The notes under the pieces were generated by a model. That model saw only the letters and a list, made by a program, of their open reading frames with translations, made no database searches and was not told the origin of the DNA. From NCBI RefSeq assembly GCF_001661915.1, contig NZ_LYWY01000032.1, positions 186,001 to 250,000 of the forward strand: 64,000 nucleotides of DNA, read 5' to 3'. Shown here one piece after another: positions 41,004 to 49,896 of this stretch; position 1 is the first letter of the stretch, and each line of letters starts with the position of its first letter. Made by a program: the position numbers and the translations under genes. Source of the DNA: Croceicoccus pelagius. GTDB taxonomy: Bacteria > Pseudomonadota > Alphaproteobacteria > Sphingomonadales > Sphingomonadaceae.

Positions 41004-42509
41004 ATGGCCCTTCACGACCCCAGCACCCCCGTCAGCGAGTTTATCGCGGGCAAGCACGGCATCTTTATCGACGGCGAGTGGCGTGACGGCGAAGGCGGCG
41101 AGACTTTCGACGTTCACGACCCCGCGACCGGCACGACGATCGCAAAGGTCGCGCGAGGTACGGCGGCTGACATAGACCGCGCGGTGGCGGCAGCGCGGCG
41201 GGCCTTCGAGGAACGGCGCTGGCACGGACTTCCCCCCGAAAAGCGCGCCGACGTGCTGTGGAACCTTGCCCGCATTTTCGAGCGCGAGGCCCGCACCCTG
41301 GCCGAGATCGACGTCGCCGACAACGGGATGCCGATCGCCTTTGCCGAATGGATGGTGGGATCGACCATCGCGCAGCTCAAATACTATGCCGGCATGATCA
41401 CCAAGGTGACGGGCCGCAACGTCAGCCCCGCGCTTGCCAGCGATCAGCTCCGCATGCATGCCTATACCAGCGTCGAGCCGGTGGGCGTGGCGGGCATCAT
41501 CATCCCGTGGAACGGCCCTATCGGCACGCTGATCATCAAGCTCGCCCCCGCGCTTGCCGCAGGGTGCAGCCTTGTCGTCAAGCCCGCCGAACTGACCCCG
41601 CTTTCCGCGCTTTACGCAGCCGACCTCATGAACGAGGCGGGCATTCCGCCGGGCGTCGTCAACATCGTGCCGGGCTTCGGCCACGATGCGGGACAGGCGC
41701 TGGTCGACCATCCCGATGTCGACAAAGTCAGCTTCACGGGGTCGACCGCGACGGGCAAGAAGATAGTCCAGTCGGCAGCAGGCAACCTGAAACGCGTGAC
41801 GCTGGAACTGGGCGGGAAATCGCCGGTCGTCGTGTTCGACGATGCCGATCCCGAAATCGCCATTCCGGGCGCGGCGATGGGGATCTTCGCCAATACGGGG
41901 CAAGTCTGTTTCGCAGGCTCGCGCCTGTTCGTGCAGAAGAAATCCTATGACAAGGTGGTCGCAGGGATCAGCGACTTCGCCAAGGGACTGACGATAGGCA
42001 AGGGCATGGACCCTGCCACCCAGATCGGTCCGCTGATCAGCGCGGGTCAGCGTGACAAGGTGGCAGGTTATCTCGAAACCGGCGTCAGCGAAGGGGCGGA
42101 AATCGTCACCGGCGGCGCGGCGCATGGCAATCATGGATACTTCGTCCAGCCGACCGTCTTTGCCAATGTCGATGCCTCGATGCGGATCGTTCGCGAAGAG
42201 ATCTTCGGCCCCGTCCTCGTTGCGACACCGGTGGAGGACATGGACGACATCGTCCGCATGGCGAACGACACGCGATACGGCCTTGGCGCAGGGATCTTCA
42301 CGACCAGCGTCAACAAGGCGCATCTCGTGGCCGAACGGTTGCGTGCAGGCAACGTGTGGATCAACGGTTACGGCATGATGCATCCGGCCATGCCTTTCGG
42401 CGGATACGGCGAATCCGGCTGGGGCCGCGAGAACGGGACCGAGGGCATTTCCGCGTATCAGGAAACCAAGTCGGTCTTCGTCTATCTGAACGAGAACGAC
42501 CGGACCTGA
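41004..42509 (+). CDS. NAD(P)-dependent aldehyde dehydrogenase
   Basis: The product is 501 residues, the normal length of the superfamily. The catalytic pair is present: E268 in TLELGGKSP and nucleophile C302 in ANTGQVCFAGSR. The cofactor-binding IIPWN(G) and FTGST segments are clear, and it ends in a typical oligomerisation strand. There is no signal peptide, so it is cytosolic. It oxidises an aldehyde to the acid. The PQQ dehydrogenase gene starts three bases after its stop, suggesting that alcohol and aldehyde oxidation belong to one pathway. The substrate is not known. Confidence 0.93.
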   Translation: MALHDPSTPVSEFIAGKHGIFIDGEWRDGEGGETFDVHDPATGTTIAKVARGTAADIDRAVAAARRAFEERRWHGLPPEKRADVLWNLARIFEREARTLAEIDVADNGMPIAFAEWMVGSTIAQLKYYAGMITKVTGRNVSPALASDQLRMHAYTSVEPVGVAGIIIPWNGPIGTLIIKLAPALAAGCSLVVKPAELTPLSALYAADLMNEAGIPPGVVNIVPGFGHDAGQALVDHPDVDKVSFTGSTATGKKIVQSAAGNLKRVTLELGGKSPVVVFDDADPEIAIPGAAMGIFANTGQVCFAGSRLFVQKKSYDKVVAGISDFAKGLTIGKGMDPATQIGPLISAGQRDKVAGYLETGVSEGAEIVTGGAAHGNHGYFVQPTVFANVDASMRIVREEIFGPVLVATPVEDMDDIVRMANDTRYGLGAGIFTTSVNKAHLVAERLRAGNVWINGYGMMHPAMPFGGYGESGWGRENGTEGISAYQETKSVFVYLNENDRT

Positions 42510-42512
42510 TCC

Positions 42513-44660
42513 ATGACCGCCAAGTCCCCCCGTCACAGGCCCCCGCGACGCAGGCCCCTGTTCTGGCCGGCCCTTGCCCTGTGTGCGGCGATTGCCGCCT
42601 GCTCCGCGTCCGATAGCGCATCCGTTGGAGGATACCCGTCGGACGACCGCATCGTCGGCGCCGACAGCGAGCCGCAGAACTGGCTGAGCCACGGCAGGAC
42701 CTATTCGGAACAGCGGTTCTCGCCGCTGGACCAGATCGACGACGGCAATGTCGGCAATCTGAAGCTGGCCTGGTATCTCGATCTCGACACGTTTCGCGGA
42801 CAGGAAGGCACGCCGCTCGTCGTCGACGGGGTGATGTACACCACCACCGCGTGGAGCAAGATCGTCGCCGTCGATGCCGCGACGGGCAATCAGTTGTGGC
42901 AGTTCGACCCCGAAGTACCCGGAAGCGCGGGCCGTGATGCGTGCTGCGACGTCGTCAACCGCGGCGCGGCCTATGCGGATGGGTTGTTGTTCTTCGGCAC
43001 GATCGACGGCCGCCTGATCGCGGTCGATGCCAAGACGGGCGCGAAAGTCTGGTCGGTCCAGACCACCGATCCCGAAAAGGCGCAGGCCATTTCCGGTGCG
43101 CCGCGCGTTGCCAAGGGCAAGGTCTTTATCGGCAACGGCGGCGCCGATCAGGGCGTGCGCGGGTTCGTATCTGCCTACGACCAGAAGACCGGCAAGCTCG
43201 CATGGCGTTTCTATACCGTGCCCGGAAAGCCGGGCGTGAAGGACGGCGCAGCATCGGACGAAGTGCTCGAACGGCTCGCCCGCGATACGTGGTCAGGCGA
43301 CAGATACTGGCAGATCGGCGGCGGCGGGACCGTGTGGGATTCCATCGTCTATGACGCCGAGATGGACCGGCTTTATGTCGGGGTCGGCAATGCCGGGCCG
43401 TGGAACCGCGGCATCCGGTCGAACGGCGAAGGCGACAACCTGTTCGTCGGTTCCGTCCTCGCGCTCGATCCCGATACGGGCGAGTACCTTTGGCATTACC
43501 AGGAAACGCCGGGCGAGCAGTGGGACTTCACCTCGACCCAGCAGATGGTGCTGGCCGATCTCACGATCGAGGGCCAGCCGCGCAAGGTCATCATGCATGC
43601 GCCCAAGAACGGGTTCTTCTACGTGATCGACCGCGCGACCGGAAGGCCGATCTCGGCCGAAAAGTTCGTGCCCGTAAACTGGGCCGAACGGGTCGATCTG
43701 AAGACCGGACGCCCCGTCATCAATCCCGCCGCCCGATACGACAAGGCAGGGCCCTTCCTTGCCACATCGGGCCCGTGGGGCGCGCACAACTGGCACCCGA
43801 TGGCGTTCAGTCCGGCGACGGGGCTGGTCTATATTCCCGCGATGCAGATCCCGTCGGTCTATGAAGAGGACGGATCGTTCGAATATCGCCCCGGCCTGCT
43901 CAATCTCGGCATCGGTGCGGGGGGCAAGCTGCCGCAGGACGACGCGGCCATCGCGGCCATGCAGAAATCGATGGAAGGTCGCCTTATCGCGTGGGACCCG
44001 GTTGCCCAGCGCGAAGTCTGGCGGGCGGAACGGTCATCACCGTGGAACGGCGGCGTTCTGGCGACTGCGGGCAACCTGGTCTTCGAAGGGCTCGCCGACG
44101 GCACATTCCGCGCGCACGATGCGAAGACCGGCAAGGAGCTGTGGCGCTTTGACGCGCAGGCCGCGATCATGCCCGGGCCGGTCAGCTACTCGGTCGGCGG
44201 CGAACAATACATTGCGGTCATGGTCGGCAAGGGCGGCGCGTTCAATCTTGCTATGCCCGGCTTTGCCCGCCCCGACCCGCGTATCCCGGGGCGCATCATG
44301 GCCTTCAAGCTGAACGGCACGGCAAAGCTTCCTGCCAAGCCATCTGCAGATACGATGCCGTTCCAGCCTTCGGACGAGACATTCACTACGGCGCAGATCG
44401 AACGCGGCGCGGCATTGTTCGGATCGACATGTTCGGCCTGCCACGGGGCAGAGGCACAGTCGATCGGCGTGCTTCCTGACCTGCGCCGGTCGAACGTGCT
44501 CGCCAACAAGGAAGTGTGGCGGCAGATCTTGCTGGACGGGATCCTTGCCGGCAACGGCATGGCCAGCTTCTCCGAATACCTGAACGAAGCCGACGCCGAG
44601 GCAATCCGCGCATACGTCAACGACCGCGCGAAGGCGGCGAAAAGGAAGAGCAGCCAATGA
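42513..44660 (+). CDS. PQQ-dependent quinohemoprotein alcohol dehydrogenase
   Basis: The product is 715 residues. A basic N-terminus and hydrophobic segment end in a lipobox-like AIAAC (Cys30), so it is exported and perhaps lipidated. The eight-bladed propeller carries the vicinal cysteine pair (C144-C145, in RDACCDV) that contacts PQQ, and many W-docking motifs. A C-terminal cytochrome c domain has CSACH (640-644) and Met683. It oxidises alcohols in the periplasm and passes electrons to the respiratory chain. It sits three bases after the aldehyde dehydrogenase and overlaps the VOC gene by ATGA. The window-edge fragment at 2-262 belongs to a related enzyme. Confidence 0.94.
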   Translation: MTAKSPRHRPPRRRPLFWPALALCAAIAACSASDSASVGGYPSDDRIVGADSEPQNWLSHGRTYSEQRFSPLDQIDDGNVGNLKLAWYLDLDTFRGQEGTPLVVDGVMYTTTAWSKIVAVDAATGNQLWQFDPEVPGSAGRDACCDVVNRGAAYADGLLFFGTIDGRLIAVDAKTGAKVWSVQTTDPEKAQAISGAPRVAKGKVFIGNGGADQGVRGFVSAYDQKTGKLAWRFYTVPGKPGVKDGAASDEVLERLARDTWSGDRYWQIGGGGTVWDSIVYDAEMDRLYVGVGNAGPWNRGIRSNGEGDNLFVGSVLALDPDTGEYLWHYQETPGEQWDFTSTQQMVLADLTIEGQPRKVIMHAPKNGFFYVIDRATGRPISAEKFVPVNWAERVDLKTGRPVINPAARYDKAGPFLATSGPWGAHNWHPMAFSPATGLVYIPAMQIPSVYEEDGSFEYRPGLLNLGIGAGGKLPQDDAAIAAMQKSMEGRLIAWDPVAQREVWRAERSSPWNGGVLATAGNLVFEGLADGTFRAHDAKTGKELWRFDAQAAIMPGPVSYSVGGEQYIAVMVGKGGAFNLAMPGFARPDPRIPGRIMAFKLNGTAKLPAKPSADTMPFQPSDETFTTAQIERGAALFGSTCSACHGAEAQSIGVLPDLRRSNVLANKEVWRQILLDGILAGNGMASFSEYLNEADAEAIRAYVNDRAKAAKRKSSQ

Positions 44661-45187
44661 TCGGCACGAAGCTTGCCGGCGGCATGGTGCAGAACGGGCA
44701 CCTCGTCGAAGACCTCGATGAGGCGATGCACCATTTCAGCACCACGCTGGGCGCAGGCCCGTTCTTCGTCCTGCCGCCCCGCCGTTTCGTGGAGCTTTTC
44801 CACGACGGCGAACCGGCCAGCGAATCCATGATCGCCGAAGTCGCGATGGGCCAACTGGGGCCGGTGCAGATCGAACTGATCGTGCCAGCAGCAGGCCCGT
44901 CGACCTATCGCCGGTTCCTCGACCACGGCGGGTACGGGCTGCACCACTTCGGCTATCTTACCGACGACTATGACGCGGTGCGCGCCGACGCGATCGCGCG
45001 CGGCCTGCGCCCCGCGACCGAGGGGCGCAGCCAGGCCACGCGCGTCTGCTATCTGGAAGATCCCGAACATCCCGATCAGCCGGTTCTAGAACTGATCGAG
45101 AATTGCCAGACCATCGCCGATACTTTCGCGATGGTGGCAGGGGCCCATGCCGGTTGGGACGGCACGGACCCCGTGCGCTACCTCTAG
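44657..45187 (+). CDS. VOC (glyoxalase/dioxygenase superfamily) protein
   Basis: The product is 176 residues; its ATG overlaps the stop of the PQQ dehydrogenase. The two beta-alpha-beta-beta-beta modules of the vicinal oxygen chelate fold can be traced: VQNGHLVEDLDEAMHHF in the first and GLHHFGYLTDDYDAV in the second, with VQIELI and VLELIE carrying the usual metal-ligand glutamates. Family members include isomerases, lyases and dioxygenases, so the reaction is open. Translational coupling implies a role in the same pathway. A single-gene spacer separates it from a convergent SDR gene. Confidence 0.85.
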   Translation: MIGTKLAGGMVQNGHLVEDLDEAMHHFSTTLGAGPFFVLPPRRFVELFHDGEPASESMIAEVAMGQLGPVQIELIVPAAGPSTYRRFLDHGGYGLHHFGYLTDDYDAVRADAIARGLRPATEGRSQATRVCYLEDPEHPDQPVLELIENCQTIADTFAMVAGAHAGWDGTDPVRYL

Positions 45188-45194
45188 CGCGCGA

Positions 45195-46007
45195 TCAAGC
45201 CACGCCGTCTGCGCCGAAATACTCGGCCTTCTTGCGGTAATACGACGCATCCAGCCGCAAGTCGGTCAAGCCGCTGTCGATGGTGATGACCTGTCCGGTG
45301 ACGTTATGGCCATCGGGTCCGGCAAGCCACGCGAACGTGCCCGCCACTTCGTCCGCCGTGACGATCGTGCCGAGCGGATTGCGCGCCTTTGCCGATGCCT
45401 CCATCGCCGCCGCGTCGCCATAGGCCAGTTCGGTCATGCGGGTCGGCACGTTGCCCGGCGCGACGGCGTTGACGCGGATACCCTGCCCCGCAAGCTCCGA
45501 CGCGGCCGAAAGCGTCAGTCCCACGACCCCGTGCTTGGCCGCGGTATAGGCATGGGGCCCCAATGCAACGCGCCCGGCCACGCTGGTGGTGTTGAGGATG
45601 CAGCCCCCGTTATTCATGACGCGCGCTGCGTGTTTCGTGCCAAGGAAAACGGACGTCAGCAGGATGGCGATCGTGCGGTCCCACGATTCCAGCGAGATGT
45701 CCGCGATCCCGCCCAGTGCGCCAAGCTGCCCCGCATTGTTGATCATGCAGTCGAGCGCGCCATGTTCCGCCACGCTTTTGTCGACGAGCGCGGCAATATC
45801 GCCCTCTTTCGTCACGTCGCAGGGCATGAAAACACATCCCAGTTCGGCGGCCAGCGCCGCGCCGCGATCGCGGTCGATGTCGCCCAGCACCAGCCGCGCG
45901 CCTTCGCGGGCAAAACGCCGCGCCGTCGCCGCGCCAAGCCCGCCGGCCGCACCGGTGATGACCGTCGCCTTGTCGGCCAGGGTTGCGCCTTGGCGGTAAT
46001 CGTCCAT
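45195..46007 (-). CDS. Short-chain dehydrogenase/reductase
   Basis: The product is 270 residues from the ATG at 46007; an ATG at 46019 is also possible, and neither has an ideal ribosome binding site. The Rossmann motif is TGAAGGLG, with NNAG, and the catalytic Ser and YTAAK (Tyr and Lys) as in classical SDRs. The C-terminus is about 20 residues longer than usual. It interconverts a hydroxyl and a ketone with NAD(P)(H). It is convergent with the VOC gene and divergent from the thioesterase gene (64 bp apart), where a half operator-like sequence, TAAGGC, lies at 46047. Confidence 0.9.
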   Translation of the reverse strand: MDDYRQGATLADKATVITGAAGGLGAATARRFAREGARLVLGDIDRDRGAALAAELGCVFMPCDVTKEGDIAALVDKSVAEHGALDCMINNAGQLGALGGIADISLESWDRTIAILLTSVFLGTKHAARVMNNGGCILNTTSVAGRVALGPHAYTAAKHGVVGLTLSAASELAGQGIRVNAVAPGNVPTRMTELAYGDAAAMEASAKARNPLGTIVTADEVAGTFAWLAGPDGHNVTGQVITIDSGLTDLRLDASYYRKKAEYFGADGVA

Positions 46008-46070
46008 TCCTCTCTCCATGCATTTGTCTTGCTGTCGCTTCGTGATTAAGGCAGTTGAACCAAATAAACA

Positions 46071-46991
46071 ATGACGGAGAGCGCGCCGATGGCGGATAAT
46101 CCCTTCCCCGATGACCCGATGGTCGAACGGCGACTGGCATTCGATTTCGAGGAATTAGAGGGCGACCGTTTCCGCACCCGCCCGATTCCCAGCGGGCTCT
46201 TGCGAACATATGGCGGGCTGGTCGTCGCACAGGCCTTGGCCGCGGCGCAGCGCACCGTTGATGGGGAGAAATACGCGCACAGCCTCCACGCCTATTTCCT
46301 GAAACCCGGCATTACCGGCGAACCGTTAGACATCGCGGTGGACCGCGTGACCGACGGGCGCAGCTTTGCCGTGCGGCGCATCGGCGTGTCGCAGCATGGG
46401 AGGCCGCTGCTCGACATGACGGCATCGTTCCACGTCGACGAGGCAGGGGCGATCTACGCCCCGCCTATGCCCGACGTTCCGCCGCCGGACGACCTCCTCC
46501 CGCTCACCGAAATTTTTGCCAAAAGCGGCGAGCTGCCCGAACGGCACCGCCCCTTCTGGCTGCGCCGCCAGCAGATCGACTGGCGCCCGGTCGCCCCCTT
46601 CCTTTTCGGCGCCCCTCCGCCAGAAGCGCAAAGGCCTGCGCGCAGTTTCTGGTTCCGGATGAAGGACAGGCTGGATGCATCGCGCGCCGAACATGCTTGC
46701 TGGCTGGCCTATGCGTCGGACTTTCACATCTTCCAGACGACCTTCATCCCGCTAGGCATCGCTTTTACCGACGACTATCTCCAGACCAGCAGCCTCGACC
46801 ATGCGCTGTGGCTGCACGGGCGCGTCGATATGAACGAATGGATGCTCTATTCGCAGGACACGCTGGGCGCGTCGGGTGCTTTGGCGCTGGGGTCGGGTAC
46901 GATCTTCCGCGCCGACGGATCGATCGTCGCCACCGTGGTGCAGCAGGGGTTGGTGCGGCAGCTGGACGAGGTGCGGACCGGCAAGATCTGA
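46071..46991 (+). CDS. tesB: Acyl-CoA thioesterase II (TesB family)
   Basis: The product is 306 residues with two hot-dog domains. The N-terminal domain shows LRTYGGLVVAQALAAAQRTV and the substrate-groove SLHAYFLKPG. The C-terminal domain shows LDHALWLHGRVDMNEWML and the Asp/Thr/Gln-type active-site residues of TesB. It cleaves acyl-CoA to the free acid in the cytosol. In a cluster with an acyl-CoA ligase and SDRs it may relieve CoA sequestration or release a pathway product. Start candidates are 46071 and the in-frame ATG 18 bases later. Confidence 0.92.
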   Translation: MTESAPMADNPFPDDPMVERRLAFDFEELEGDRFRTRPIPSGLLRTYGGLVVAQALAAAQRTVDGEKYAHSLHAYFLKPGITGEPLDIAVDRVTDGRSFAVRRIGVSQHGRPLLDMTASFHVDEAGAIYAPPMPDVPPPDDLLPLTEIFAKSGELPERHRPFWLRRQQIDWRPVAPFLFGAPPPEAQRPARSFWFRMKDRLDASRAEHACWLAYASDFHIFQTTFIPLGIAFTDDYLQTSSLDHALWLHGRVDMNEWMLYSQDTLGASGALALGSGTIFRADGSIVATVVQQGLVRQLDEVRTGKI

Positions 46992-47008
46992 TTGCCCAGC
47001 ACTCCCGC

Positions 47009-47731
47009 TCAGGGCATGAAGAAACCGCCGTTGACGTCGATGATCGCGCCAGTGACGAAGCCCGCCTCTTCGGAAACGAGATAACGCGTCGCCGCCGCGA
47101 TGTCGCCGGGCCGCCCCAGCCGCCCTACAGGGATCTGGCTGACGTAGTCGTCCAGCGCGAACTGGTCGCTCTGCTCTGTCTCGATCCGGCCCGGCGCGAT
47201 GCAGTTTGCGGTGATACCGCTTTGCCCGCACTGTCCCGCGAGCACGCGGGTAAAGCCGAACAGACCCGCCTTGGACGCGGCATAGTGCGCGCCCGACAGC
47301 ATCGAGCGCATCCGACCGCCCTGTGACGAGAAGTTCACGATCCGACCCCAGCCCGACCGTTTCATCGCGGGCAGTGCCGCGCGGCAGCAATGGAACACGC
47401 CGTCGAGATTGACCGACAGCACCCGCCGCCAGTCCGCGTCGGTCATCTCCTCGATCAGAACGGCCCGCCCGTTGGGCGCAGCGGGACTGATGCCGGCATT
47501 GTTGACGAGGATCTGGACCGGCCCGTATTCGCGCTCCACCTGTCCGAAAGCGTCGGCAACCGACGCGGGATCGGCGACGTCGCAGGCGATCTGGGGAATG
47601 TCGGCCCCGTCGCGCGGGCGAATGTCGAGCGAGATGACGGTGTGCCCTGCGCCCGCCAGGTTCTCGGCGACGGAACGGCCAATCCCGTCTGCCGCACCGG
47701 TTACGACGGCGATGCGTCCTGTGTGGTTCAT
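47009..47731 (-). CDS. Short-chain dehydrogenase/reductase (FabG-like)
   Basis: The product is 240 residues from an ATG with GAGAGGA six bases upstream. TGAADGIG binds the cofactor. LVNNAG and the catalytic YAASK are in place, and the C-terminus GAIIDVNGGFFMP is the FabG-like tetramer interface. The substrate is unknown, probably a 3-hydroxyacyl or cyclic alcohol. It is divergent from a TetR gene; the perfect palindrome at 47764-47779 lies 33 bp upstream of the start and makes the TetR its likely regulator. Confidence 0.9.
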   Translation of the reverse strand: MNHTGRIAVVTGAADGIGRSVAENLAGAGHTVISLDIRPRDGADIPQIACDVADPASVADAFGQVEREYGPVQILVNNAGISPAAPNGRAVLIEEMTDADWRRVLSVNLDGVFHCCRAALPAMKRSGWGRIVNFSSQGGRMRSMLSGAHYAASKAGLFGFTRVLAGQCGQSGITANCIAPGRIETEQSDQFALDDYVSQIPVGRLGRPGDIAAATRYLVSEEAGFVTGAIIDVNGGFFMP

Positions 47732-47763
47732 GTCCGATCCTCTCGATTGTCTGCGCCGCCGCA

Positions 47764-47779
47764 TAAGGCGTACGCCTTA
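47764..47779. promoter_or_regulatory. Perfect TAAGGC-GTAC-GCCTTA palindrome (site D)
   Basis: A fully palindromic 16-mer lies between the divergent SDR (start 47731) and TetR (start 47837) genes. A TetR homodimer autoregulating from a shared divergent promoter commonly uses such a site. The same halves, in perfect inverted arrangement with a different spacer (AAGC), recur at 56399-56414, and imperfectly at 54173. Confidence 0.6.
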
Positions 47780-47836
47780 AGCCTTGTCGTCTTTTTCGCT
47801 GTCATGTATCCCGCGGAAAGGGAATAACGGGGACCG

Positions 47837-48541
47837 ATGGACAGCAACCCAACCAGAAAGCGCCGCCGGACAAGGGCGGCGGAGGCAACCCGCATCCGCA
47901 TCATGGAAGCGGCGGAAATCCTGTTTGCAAACAGCGGTATCGACGGTGTCGCGCTGCGCGAGATCGCGGCGGCGGCCGGACAGGGCAACAACACCGCGGT
48001 CCAGTACCATTTCGGCAGCAAAGAACAGCTGGTCTACGACATTTTCGACTACCGGTCGCAGATGTTCGAGCCGATGCGTACCGACATGCTGGCCAAGGCC
48101 GAAGCGGCCGGACAGATCGCCAACCCGCGCACCCTGCTGCAGGTGCTTGTCCTGCCGCACCTGTCGATCTGCGACGACAACGGCGCGCATCCCTATTCCG
48201 CGTTTCTTGCCCAGTACCTGACCCGTTCGCGCGCCGAGGGCATTCCCCACCCTTACGATCGGCCCGAAGCGCCCGTTCCGGCGCTGCGTCGTGTCCGCGA
48301 ACTGCTGGCAAAAAGCTGCGAGCACGTGCCGCCGCAACCGTTCCGGCTTCGCGTAGGGCTGGTCAAGCTCATGTTCCTCAACATGCTGATGCGCCGGGAC
48401 AGCGGGTTCCCAACCGCCGAACAGGGCATTTCCCTGAACACGTTGGTCGACGACACCCTCGACATGATGACGGCGGCGCTGGTCGCCCCCTATCGCCACG
48501 ATGGTCCGCCGCTGTTCACCATTTCCGAAGGTCAGCCCTGA
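47837..48541 (+). CDS. TetR/AcrR family regulator, candidate controller of the catabolic cluster
   Basis: The product is 234 residues. A basic arm precedes the helix-turn-helix (about 20-66; IMEAAEILFANSGIDGVALREIAAAAGQG and VQYHFGSKEQLVYDIF). The ligand domain is helical, of unknown specificity. It is divergent from an SDR gene with a perfect palindrome between them, and similar palindromes stand before the ThuA-like gene and the TonB receptor/P450 pair. Its 3' end overlaps the convergent MFS gene by ten bases. A role as ligand-released repressor is inferred. Confidence 0.88.
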   Translation: MDSNPTRKRRRTRAAEATRIRIMEAAEILFANSGIDGVALREIAAAAGQGNNTAVQYHFGSKEQLVYDIFDYRSQMFEPMRTDMLAKAEAAGQIANPRTLLQVLVLPHLSICDDNGAHPYSAFLAQYLTRSRAEGIPHPYDRPEAPVPALRRVRELLAKSCEHVPPQPFRLRVGLVKLMFLNMLMRRDSGFPTAEQGISLNTLVDDTLDMMTAALVAPYRHDGPPLFTISEGQP

Positions 48542-49896
48542 TCGCCGACCAGGCCCTGATCACTGATCAGGCGTGCATATTCCTTCTGCGCCAGCCACAG
48601 CAGCACAAAGCCGATCACCGCCGACACAGCGCAAGTTACGCCCAACGCGTGGCCGACCATGCTTTCGTCGGCGAAGATCCTGTCGGTGATGAGCGCGACG
48701 ATCGTCGGCGCGGTGCCAAGCCCGACGACCGAGATGATGAACACGTATAACGCGCTCGCCATGCCGCGCATGCGGTTGGGCGTCACGATCTGCAGCGCAG
48801 CCGAGGCACCCGCCATCGGCAGAGAATAGGCAAAGCTGGCCAGGCCGCCCAGCGCCAGCGCGGCGCCATAGGACCCGGCCCACCAGAGCAGCGCCGACAG
48901 CACCGCGACAGCCGCAGCCGAGATCAGCGGCACGATCATCAGTGCGTCGAGCCTCCCACGCTTTTCCAGCCAGCGCGCCACCAACGGCCCGGTCAGAACC
49001 CCGGCCGACCCGCCGATAAGGACGAGCGCGCCGTACTGGACGCCTACCGTTGCGGCCTCTGCCCCGAACTGGCGCATCAATACGGCGGGCATCCATGCGG
49101 GGAAGGCATAGAGCGTGATGACGATCCCGCTCATCCCCCCGTAAAAGCAGAAGTAGAAGCGGCCATTGGCCTTGAAGCGGCGACCGACTTCGGCGAGCGG
49201 CATGGCGGTATTCTCGTCCTCGCCCGCCGTCAGCTTGCGTACCGGTTCGCGCACGAACAGCATCAGCGCCGCCGCGATCAGCAGGCCCGGCACCGCGACG
49301 GCAAGGAACACGAACTGCCAAGGCGCAAGAAAGGGAAAATTGCGCCCCTCGGCATATTCGAGCAGCAGCCCACCGAAAATCAGCGCCAGCCCGCCGCCAA
49401 GGTACGGCCCCATCATGAAGATCGACAGCGCGCGCGGCATCAGGTGCGCGGGGAACCGATCTGCGATGATCGACCATGCCGCAGGGGTCAGGCTGGCCTC
49501 TGCCGCGCCGACGCCGGTGCGCGCGGCGAACAGTTGCCAATAGGACCGCGACAACCCGCAAAGCGCGGTCGCCAGGCTCCACAAAGCGACGCCGCCGACA
49601 AGGATGTTGCGCCGGTTCGAGGTATCGGCCAGCCGCCCCATCAGCGGGCTGCACACGACATAGGCCAGCGTAAACGACAGCCCCTGCAACAGGCTGAGGC
49701 GGGTGTCGGACAGATCGAACGCAAGCTTCAATGGTTCGACCAGCAGGTTGAGCACCTGCCGGTCGATGAAGCTGACGGTATAGGCCAGCGTCAGGATCAC
49801 GATCATGCCCCATGCGTCCCAGCCGACGGTGCCGGCAGAGGCAGGGCCGGCTGGTGCGTGTCCTGCGGGCGGCGTCTCGGTAATGACGGGGGTCAT
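48532..49896 (-). CDS. MFS transporter, Spinster-like
   Basis: The product is 454 residues with twelve predicted membrane segments. The MFS motif GRLADTSNRRNIL is in loop 2-3, and the SFIDRQVLNLLVEPLK start of helix 1 is typical of Spinster-type porters common in sphingomonads next to catabolic genes. It probably moves an acid or aromatic intermediate across the inner membrane. Start ATG overlaps the ligase stop (ATGA), so it is coupled to the ligase in a TonB receptor - ligase - MFS operon. Confidence 0.9.
   Translation of the reverse strand: MTPVITETPPAGHAPAGPASAGTVGWDAWGMIVILTLAYTVSFIDRQVLNLLVEPLKLAFDLSDTRLSLLQGLSFTLAYVVCSPLMGRLADTSNRRNILVGGVALWSLATALCGLSRSYWQLFAARTGVGAAEASLTPAAWSIIADRFPAHLMPRALSIFMMGPYLGGGLALIFGGLLLEYAEGRNFPFLAPWQFVFLAVAVPGLLIAAALMLFVREPVRKLTAGEDENTAMPLAEVGRRFKANGRFYFCFYGGMSGIVITLYAFPAWMPAVLMRQFGAEAATVGVQYGALVLIGGSAGVLTGPLVARWLEKRGRLDALMIVPLISAAAVAVLSALLWWAGSYGAALALGGLASFAYSLPMAGASAALQIVTPNRMRGMASALYVFIISVVGLGTAPTIVALITDRIFADESMVGHALGVTCAVSAVIGFVLLWLAQKEYARLISDQGLVGDQG

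Noticed and set aside
40782-42692. Open frame of about 636 codons antisense to the aldehyde and PQQ dehydrogenases
   Set aside because: It spans parts of three convincing plus-strand genes and has no domain features.
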